A DNA stretch of 64,000 nt from JAKLQR01 sp963753165 (GTDB lineage: Bacteria; Nitrospirota; Thermodesulfovibrionia; Thermodesulfovibrionales; SM23-35): NCBI GenBank assembly GCA_963753165.1, contig CAVWBP010000014.1, forward strand, positions 1 through 64,000, read 5' to 3'. Positions 57,232-62,118 of the stretch are shown piece after piece. The translations under genes were made by a program, and so were the position numbers. Every line of letters starts with the position of its first letter. Positions within the stretch are counted from its first letter, which is position 1. The notes beneath the pieces were generated by a model. That model ran no database searches and was not told the DNA's origin. It saw only the letters and a list, made by a program, of their open reading frames with translations.

Positions 57232-57522
57232 ATGAAAACCTGCTCCCTGTGCGGGAAAAAAATCGAAGCAGACAAATATCTTGCGAGAAAATCGGTCTGT
57301 CCGAAATGCAGTGGCGACCTGCACATCTGTCTCAACTGCAGATTCTATTCAGAAACAAGCCACAATAAATGCCTCGAACCGAAGGCTGAATTTCAGAGGG
57401 TGAGAGACAGGGCGAATTTCTGCGATTTTTTCACTTTCAGAGAGGCATCATCGCCCTCTTCTCCAAGAAATGAAAAAGATGAAGCGCTCCGGAAACTGAA
57501 CGATCTTTTTAAAAAATCTTAG
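57232..57522 (+). CDS. small zinc-ribbon protein
   Basis: 96 residues. CSLCGKKIEADKYLARKSVCPKC (two CxxC knuckles) is followed by a second set C-x2-C in DLHICLNCRFY and single Cys in KCLEP and FCDFF. The charged C-terminal helix is NEKDEALRKLNDLFKK. This is a rubredoxin-like or zinc-ribbon architecture seen in short uncharacterised proteins of anaerobes. ATG 57232 sits 35 bp after the terminator, with no clear promoter. Confidence 0.7.
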   Translation: MKTCSLCGKKIEADKYLARKSVCPKCSGDLHICLNCRFYSETSHNKCLEPKAEFQRVRDRANFCDFFTFREASSPSSPRNEKDEALRKLNDLFKKS

Positions 57523-57535
57523 CGCATCAGACCAT

Positions 57536-57565
57536 TTGACCAAACCTTGAGAAATCGATTAAAAT
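57536..57565 (+). promoter_or_regulatory. promoter of tRNA-Leu
   Basis: TTGACC (57536-57541), 18-bp spacer, TAAAAT (57560-57565), ten bases before the mature tRNA start. Confidence 0.6.
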
Positions 57566-57575
57566 TAGCAGTTAT

Positions 57576-57662
57576 GCCGGAGTGGCGGAATTGGCAGACG
57601 CAAGGGACTTAAAATCCCTCGCCAGAAATGGTGTACCGGTTCAAGTCCGGTCTCCGGTACCA
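57576..57662 (+). tRNA. tRNA-Leu (anticodon TAA)
   Basis: 87-nt cloverleaf: acceptor GCCGGAG/CTCCGGT; D-arm with TTGGCAGA; anticodon stem GGGA-CTTAAAA-TCCC with anticodon TAA. A long class II variable arm and T-arm CCGGTTCAAGTCCGG follow. The 3' ACCA is encoded. The long variable arm and anticodon identify leucine. Confidence 0.97.
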
Positions 57663-57922
57663 ATCAACCCCGAATAAAATCGATACCTTCAGACCATAGC
57701 TTTCTTTCAGTACAGGGGGCATGCCATGGTGATTCCTAGTTTGATATATCAGGACGGAGAACACCGCTTTGGTCGATTATTTGTAACAGCTACACATGTC
57801 GCGGGTTTGTCAAAGCGAAAAAAGTGTTGATTAGCATAAAAACTAAATGTTTAACGGTTTCGCGCTTGACCTGACGGGCGATTTTATGCCCGGACATGGT
57901 TTGAGCGCTGGTATAGCACATC

Positions 57923-58312
57923 TTATTGTGAGGCAAGCAACCCCTTTTCCTTTAGCGCTCGGATATCAGCTTCTTCGACGTAAACAATAGGTCCACCTCG
58001 GCCATAGTCCTTTTCTGTAACTTGTACATCTGAAATTTCAAAGGGTTTATTCAACTGTCTACAATTCCGACACTCAAGGATATATGGCCAGAATTTGCCC
58101 CAGATCTGCCGACTTTCCTCTTCTCGGTCATAGTAGCAACGTTCAAATTCCATGACATATTGAATAGGCTTGGTGTAAGGCGGAAGAGAATCTTTAGTTT
58201 GAGAGATTAAGATGATATCACCACTTCTAAGCCGTGGTTGACAGTTGAGAGCATGTTTTTCATGACGTACCACATTTTCTATTGTCTTCCCACTCGTTTT
58301 AATAACGATCAC
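57923..58312 (-). CDS. PUA/EVE-like small protein, second gene of a putative two-gene module
   Basis: 129 residues. The opening MIVIKTSGKTIENVVRHEKHALNC is followed by LRSGDIILISQTKDSL, a strand-turn of the type found in PUA-like (EVE/ASCH) domains. YVMEFERCYYDREEESRQIWGKFWPYILECRNC and IVYVEEADIRALKEKGLL follow. EVE/ASCH-type domains bind modified bases or RNA in several defence and toxin systems; assignment here is by pattern only. It starts 24 bp after the RHH-type gene and shares its promoter. Confidence 0.5.
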   Translation of the reverse strand: MIVIKTSGKTIENVVRHEKHALNCQPRLRSGDIILISQTKDSLPPYTKPIQYVMEFERCYYDREEESRQIWGKFWPYILECRNCRQLNKPFEISDVQVTEKDYGRGGPIVYVEEADIRALKEKGLLASQ

Positions 58313-58336
58313 TTTAGTCTCCTTTTTCAGCTGACG

Positions 58337-58900
58337 TTAAGCCTTAACTTCAACAAGATAATGTTCAATGTTCCAGTCCAATTCTCGCCATCGTAAGCCT
58401 GCTGGATCGATATTTACTTCCAAGAAATCTTTCTTCCAATTATTTTTTAAAATCTGTTTGTCTATGTCTGTGATTGGTATTTCGAAAACTATGTTGTCAG
58501 AAGGGTTTGTGAAACAGACTATCGCGATCTTGGAAGTTTCTCTAAGTGCATTCAAGGAGCTTTCGCTGAGTCTATACCATAAATTTGTAGTTCCAGACTT
58601 GTTGAAATTTTGAAAATAGATAAGGTGCTTTTCAGATTCAAACATGGTGCGGAATGGTGATTTTGTGCGGAATTTCCCCCCGTATCGGTTTTGCAGAAAA
58701 GAACTCACAAACTCTTCCCTTGATGATTCTATGCCACCTGCTGAGGTAGGGGAAGTACTTCTTTTAGTACTCGCTATATTCTGGGGCTTGTCACCTGTGA
58801 AAAGAAGGCGCCTCAAGACGGTGTTAGGGGTGTCTGCAAAAGGTTCAGCCAGTGATTTAAGATAATTGAAAATATCCTCATCGATTTCAATACTGATCAT
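58337..58900 (-). CDS. ribbon-helix-helix (SeqA-N-like) protein with unknown C-terminal domain
   Basis: 187 residues. N-terminal MISIEIDEDIFNYLKSLAEPFADTPNTVLRRLL has the strand-helix-helix pattern of RHH/SeqA-N dimers (MKTIEV-D-x-L-Y in SeqA). After a Ser/Thr-rich linker, a C-terminal domain of about 100 residues begins FRTMFESEKHLIYFQNFNKSGTTNLWYRLSESSL. It has no family I recognise. ATG 58900 with AGAAGGA. Start codon and promoter are each embedded in a palindrome, pointing to autoregulation. First gene of a two-gene unit with the PUA-like gene. Confidence 0.6.
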   Translation of the reverse strand: MISIEIDEDIFNYLKSLAEPFADTPNTVLRRLLFTGDKPQNIASTKRSTSPTSAGGIESSREEFVSSFLQNRYGGKFRTKSPFRTMFESEKHLIYFQNFNKSGTTNLWYRLSESSLNALRETSKIAIVCFTNPSDNIVFEIPITDIDKQILKNNWKKDFLEVNIDPAGLRWRELDWNIEHYLVEVKA

Positions 58901-58936
58901 AGCGTATCCTTCTACTGGTGTATCGCTATGATCAGT
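58892..58936 (-). promoter_or_regulatory. 13-bp inverted repeat enclosing the RHH-gene start
   Basis: ACTGATCATAGCG (58892-58904) and CGCTATGATCAGT (58924-58936) are perfectly complementary, spaced 19 bp. In the transcript the ATG lies in one arm and the Shine-Dalgarno in the loop. It can act as a DNA operator or as an RNA hairpin hiding the start codon. Confidence 0.7.
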
Positions 58937-58950
58937 TTATAACACTTTTC

Positions 58951-58967
58951 AGTACTTGTCAAGTACT
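58951..58967 (-). promoter_or_regulatory. palindromic operator over the -35 of the RHH-gene promoter
   Basis: AGTACTTG-t-CAAGTACT, a perfect 17-bp palindrome. On the minus strand it overlaps TTGACA, followed 17 bp later by TAAACT. An RHH dimer-of-dimers would fit this size, suggesting autorepression. Confidence 0.65.
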
Positions 58968-59059
58968 TATAGTGGTAATGTGTTTTTCCCCTCTGCTAAC
59001 GTTAATGTCAGCGGCGGCAGGCTCCATCGCCGTCCGTTGGAGTGATTGGTTGTGTGGTT

Positions 59060-59526
59060 TTATAATTTATCATCTGCAAATTGGAGGATGTTATGAATAA
59101 GATCTTCAAATACTTTCCAAGGATCATCTATATCTTGTCTCATGGTTTCAGCATCAAAGCCGTAATTCCATACTTCATGACGATATTTTTCCCATGCCTC
59201 TTGATAGGCAGTTTGCCTTTGGATACGAAAATTCTGAACTCCTCAATAGTAGATGCGTGTCCAAGGAGTGCATCTCTGAGGAATTTATCTATGTCGGGGA
59301 CTTCGTGGGTAGAACCATGCTTTTTGGCAAGATAGATGAAAGCAAGAGCAGGGGCGAAAGCAGCGCGGAGTTTGGCGGAAGCCTTATTGAATTCAGTGAT
59401 TCTAACGCCTTCATGTATCCGAACGATAGCAAGGCGATGGTCAATCTGGGTTTTAAAGAGGTATCCCAGAACTCCACCAAAGAAAGTGCTTCCAAAGAAA
59501 ATGATAAAGTTAATTATTATTTCCAT
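59060..59526 (-). CDS. hypothetical membrane-anchored protein (frameshifted)
   Basis: About 155 residues after one indel. An N-terminal membrane helix (IIINFIIFFGSTFFGGVLGYLF) is followed by a cytosolic domain: ITEFNKASAKLRAAFAPALAFIYLAKKHG. The frame breaks near 59211-59219; the next frame continues QTAYQEAWEKYRHEVWNYGF and ends PWKVFEDLIHNILQFADDKL at TAA 59060. The pattern FRAAFAPALA ... AWxxYRxE recurs in small proteins of accessory regions. Role unknown. The plus-strand ORF across it is its antisense. Confidence 0.6.
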
Positions 59527-60011
59527 ATATTTTTCCCTATGTTAACCTTCTATTTGGGATGTATAGTGACTGGTATTTATTGTCTTTTTTGTATTGATAA
59601 ATTTTTCACAAAACAAGTTATTATCCTGACCTTTATATCACTCAAAATGGAATGTTATCACACTAATGAGTAAATATCCGGCTTCTGCTCATCTCCGGCT
59701 ATATTAGCGTACTGTGCTGAATTGTAACACAAAATTGCAGGTTGATAACTCTACATCACTTCTACTGGATGATAACCGGAGGACGGATGACTTCTATTGA
59801 AATACCAAAAGAAACATTCACTTCTAAACCCTGCCAAACCGATGCGTTCTCCAGGAAGAAGTTGACGTTTCAGAGTACCGCGAAGCATCGACTCCGAACC
59901 CTTAGAGAAATCTGGATTTCATGGAACATCTGAATATTCGTAGAAAGAATGTTTGCAATCCTATACCTTTCTAATATGTACAGATATTCATTATATTCTG
60001 TATAATATAGC
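59527..60011. other. AT-rich intergenic region
   Basis: 485 bp between the membrane-anchored hypothetical gene and brnT. No gene supported: the short ORF at 59742-59933 lacks a ribosome site and family features. The right end holds the brnT promoter/operator. Confidence 0.4.
59990..60006 (+). promoter_or_regulatory. -10 box within inverted repeat upstream of brnT
   Basis: ATTATA-ttctg-TATAAT: the right arm is a perfect -10 hexamer, six bases before the brnT ATG, so transcription would begin at the start codon. The inverted repeat could be the BrnA autoregulatory site. Confidence 0.45.
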
Positions 60012-60287
60012 ATGAAGTTTGAGTGGGATACTCGAAAGAACATTGCAAACAGGGATAAACATGGAATCGATTTTGAAACTGCGAAAGCACTCTGGCTTGA
60101 CGAGAACAGGATCGAGATCAATGCTCCGTACCCTGTCGAAGAAAGAAGGATACTTATCGCACATCTGCATGGAAAGCTCTGGACCGCTGTGTATACTATT
60201 CGGGGTGGGTCCACCATAAGGCTTATTTCCGTAAGGCGATCTAGGGAGAAGGAGGTCACGTTATATGAGAAAGAAAGGGTTGGCTAA
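60012..60287 (+). CDS. brnT: BrnT-family toxin
   Basis: 91 residues: MKFEWDTRKNIANRDKHGIDFETAKALW, then APYPVEERRILIAHLHGKLWTAVYTIRGGSTIRLISVRRSREKEVTLYE. The E-W-D-x-x-K-N-x-x-N-x-x-K-H-G-I-x-F opening and I-S-x-R-x-x-x-K-E end define BrnT, a RelE-fold ribonuclease that cuts RNA and arrests growth. No ribosome site is visible and the -10 box almost touches the ATG, so it may be leaderless. It overlaps the antitoxin gene by 23 bp. Confidence 0.9.
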   Translation: MKFEWDTRKNIANRDKHGIDFETAKALWLDENRIEINAPYPVEERRILIAHLHGKLWTAVYTIRGGSTIRLISVRRSREKEVTLYEKERVG

Positions 60288-60531
60288 GAGCGCAAAAGAG
60301 TTCGACCAGCGTTTTAATGCGGGCGAAGATGTTCATGATTTAATTGACATGGAGAAAGCAAAGATAATACGTCACGGCAAGAAAGTCCGGCTAACGATCG
60401 ACATAGCAGAATCCCTTGTGAAAGAGATCGATGAGATACGTCAGAAGATCGGGGTGGACAGAGGAGCGTTAATAAAGGTCTGGCTGCATGAAAGGGTGAT
60501 GCAGGAAAAGACCATGAAACAAGCCAGTTGA
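60265..60531 (+). CDS. brnA: BrnA/CopG-type antitoxin
   Basis: 88 residues. The N-terminal half binds toxin (KEFDQRFNAGEDVHDLIDMEKAKIIRHGKKVRLTIDIAESLVKEIDEIRQKIGVDRGALIKVWLHERV). The C-terminal ribbon-helix-helix provides DNA binding and autoregulation. Start ATG 60265 lies inside brnT, preceded by AGGAGGTCACGTTAT. Together with brnT this makes a complete type II toxin-antitoxin pair. Confidence 0.85.
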   Translation: MRKKGLAKSAKEFDQRFNAGEDVHDLIDMEKAKIIRHGKKVRLTIDIAESLVKEIDEIRQKIGVDRGALIKVWLHERVMQEKTMKQAS

Positions 60532-60558
60532 GACTACTATTAAATCAGCAGTAAACTA

Positions 60559-60678
60559 CCACCGACCTTGTCGGTGGCTTTGAAACGGAGGGATTATTTG
60601 ATAACCACCAACAATGTTGGTGGGCATATAAGGAGTGGGGCCTCCGCCCCCACACCCCACCACTGACATTGTCAGTGG
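60559..60678. repeat. three related palindromes with compensatory stem changes
   Basis: CCACCGAC-ctt-GTCGGTGG (60559-60577), CCACCAAC-aat-GTTGGTGG (60605-60623) and CCACTGAC-att-GTCAGTGG (60660-60678). Each is an 8-bp perfect stem with a 3-nt loop. Where one arm changes, the other changes to match. A GGGG-cctcc-GCCCC-like hairpin lies between copies two and three. They resemble REP-type palindromes. Confidence 0.75.
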
Positions 60679-60708
60679 TTTAGCTACTTAATTAAATACC
60701 TTACTTTT

Positions 60709-60785
60709 GTCATTCCGGCTTGTCCGGAATCTTTCTTCTGAATCAATGTGTTAAGACGTCCGATACTCGACAAGCGAGGATGACG
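60709..60785. repeat. dispersed GTCATTCCGGCTTGTCCGG repeat
   Basis: GTCATTCCGGCTTGTCCGGAATC opens the element and a decayed inverse end, GACAAGCGAGGATGAC, closes it. This palindromic type is a familiar dispersed intergenic repeat. Confidence 0.55.
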
Positions 60786-60821
60786 GCTTCCAGTATTTCA
60801 TTGCCGGGTTAACAGCAACTC

Positions 60822-61019
60822 TCATTCGTTTTTCTTCTTTCCTTTCTTTTTGAGAAAAGAAATGAGCAGCACGATTGCAATAATTACAATGAGGAATTTC
60901 CCCATGAGTGCGCCGAGTGAACCGATCGTTCTCAATCCGACCTGCGTTATTGTCTTGCCGAAGAGAAGGATGAGAACGATGCCACCGATGAGAAGAGCAA
61001 TTTTCTGATACTTGTTCAT
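60822..61019 (-). CDS. small two-helix membrane protein
   Basis: 65 residues: two hydrophobic helices (IALLIGGIVLILLFGKTI and LIVIIAIVLLISFL) and a Lys-rich tail KKKGKKKNE. ATG 61019 overlaps the thiL stop by 4 nt (61016-61019, ATGA-type), so it is translationally coupled to thiL. Not recognised as a named family. Confidence 0.6.
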   Translation of the reverse strand: MNKYQKIALLIGGIVLILLFGKTITQVGLRTIGSLGALMGKFLIVIIAIVLLISFLKKKGKKKNE

Positions 61020-62041
61020 GGTAAATACCTTCCCTTTCCCTGAGAGATAAAATGCTGATACCCGCCTGCCGAAAAAGGCTCTTCCTTTCCTGAGAGACCG
61101 ACGATCACCCGCTTTGATTCGGTGATCTCTCCGATAGCAAACGCATTTACCTTCTTTTTTCCAGGTGCGGTAAAGAGGAGTTCATAATCCTCGCCTCCTG
61201 ACAGCGCGAATTGCACCGGCGCAATCCCCGTCTCTGTTGCTGCTTTGCGCAGTTGGGGAGAAAGAGGGATTTTGTCGAGAAATATCCGTGCGCCTACCTT
61301 GCTCTCATCGCAGAGTCTCGACAGATCGATGAGCAGGCCGTCGCTGATGTCGATCATGGAGGTAGCATACCGGACATAGTTCTTCGGATTTCTTGCGACA
61401 GGTATGAGATGTTTTTTGATAAGCGGGTCGATAATCTTCCGGGGCACCCTTGCCCCCCCTGTGCTCCCCCCCTTGACAAGGGAGGGATGAGGGGGCGATG
61501 TCCTCTTTATTTTCTTCAGTAATGCAAGGCCGCAGGCAGAATCCCCGAGGGTTCCTGTAGTATAGATCGTATCACCGGCCTTTGCACCGGAGCGATGGAT
61601 TACCTTTTTCCCATATCCAATACACGTCGCACAGAGCGACATGTCCCTTTGTGTCGCGGAAATGTCACCGCCGATGAGTTTCATTGCATAGAGGCGGAGT
61701 GCATCATGAATACCATCGAAAAAGGAATTGAAAAATGCCATATCGGTATTTTTTCTCACTGCGGTATTCAGGAGTAGATACGCCGGAGTGCCACCCATTG
61801 CAAAGATATCACTCACATTCACAGAAACTAATTTAAAACCGAGCTGATAGGGGGAAGTAAAACGGAGATCGAAGTGGACCCTTTCCACCATCATGTCGGT
61901 AGTTACAAGAAGGTGTTGCACCCGAGGTTTCAGAACAGCCGCGTCATCACCGATTCCTGTAAGAACATCCTTCGACCTGCTGATGAACCTGGTCCTGATA
62001 TAGTCCAGGAGTGCAAGTTCGCCGATGTGAGAAATTTTCAT
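61016..62041 (-). CDS. thiL: thiamine-monophosphate kinase with in-frame repeat insertion
   Basis: 341 residues from ATG 62041. It phosphorylates thiamine monophosphate to the active diphosphate. Seen: ISHIGELALLDYIRTRF, GIGDDAAVLKPRVQHLLVTTDMMVERVHF, VNVSDIFAMGGTPAYLLLN, IGGDISATQRDM, SMIDISDGLLIDLSRL and FALSGGEDYELLFTA. Between LALLKKIK and RKIIDPLIKKH lies a stretch RTSPPHPSLVKGGSTGGARVP. It is encoded by a copy of the CCCTTGACAAGGGAGGG-type repeat, at a position likely to be a surface loop. The frame is preserved. Confidence 0.92.
   Translation of the reverse strand: MKISHIGELALLDYIRTRFISRSKDVLTGIGDDAAVLKPRVQHLLVTTDMMVERVHFDLRFTSPYQLGFKLVSVNVSDIFAMGGTPAYLLLNTAVRKNTDMAFFNSFFDGIHDALRLYAMKLIGGDISATQRDMSLCATCIGYGKKVIHRSGAKAGDTIYTTGTLGDSACGLALLKKIKRTSPPHPSLVKGGSTGGARVPRKIIDPLIKKHLIPVARNPKNYVRYATSMIDISDGLLIDLSRLCDESKVGARIFLDKIPLSPQLRKAATETGIAPVQFALSGGEDYELLFTAPGKKKVNAFAIGEITESKRVIVGLSGKEEPFSAGGYQHFISQGKGRYLP
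61448..61502. repeat. dispersed repeat inserted in frame within thiL
   Basis: CCCTTGCCCCCCCTGTGCTCCC ... CCTTGACAAGGGAGGGATGAGGGGG lies inside the thiL coding sequence. It shares its core with the intergenic palindrome at 48432-48523. It adds about 20 codons without a stop. Confidence 0.7.
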
Positions 62042-62118
62042 AGCATGATTGGATTGTGCTCGCCCTGAGAACAGCACATGCCCCTTTGCAGGAAAGGAAG
62101 CCGTAAGGCCTCCCTTTC

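Larger units (their letters stand above)
60532..60821. other. repeat-filled intergenic region
   Basis: 290 bp downstream of brnA. It contains three related hairpins and a GTCATTCCGG-type repeat, both listed separately; no gene. Confidence 0.6.

Noticed and set aside
59742..59933. 63-residue plus-strand ORF upstream of brnT
   Set aside because: No ribosome site, no family pattern, AT-rich intergenic context.
60559..60678. possible short CRISPR array
   Set aside because: Only three palindromes, not identical, 27- and 36-bp gaps, no cas genes in the window.
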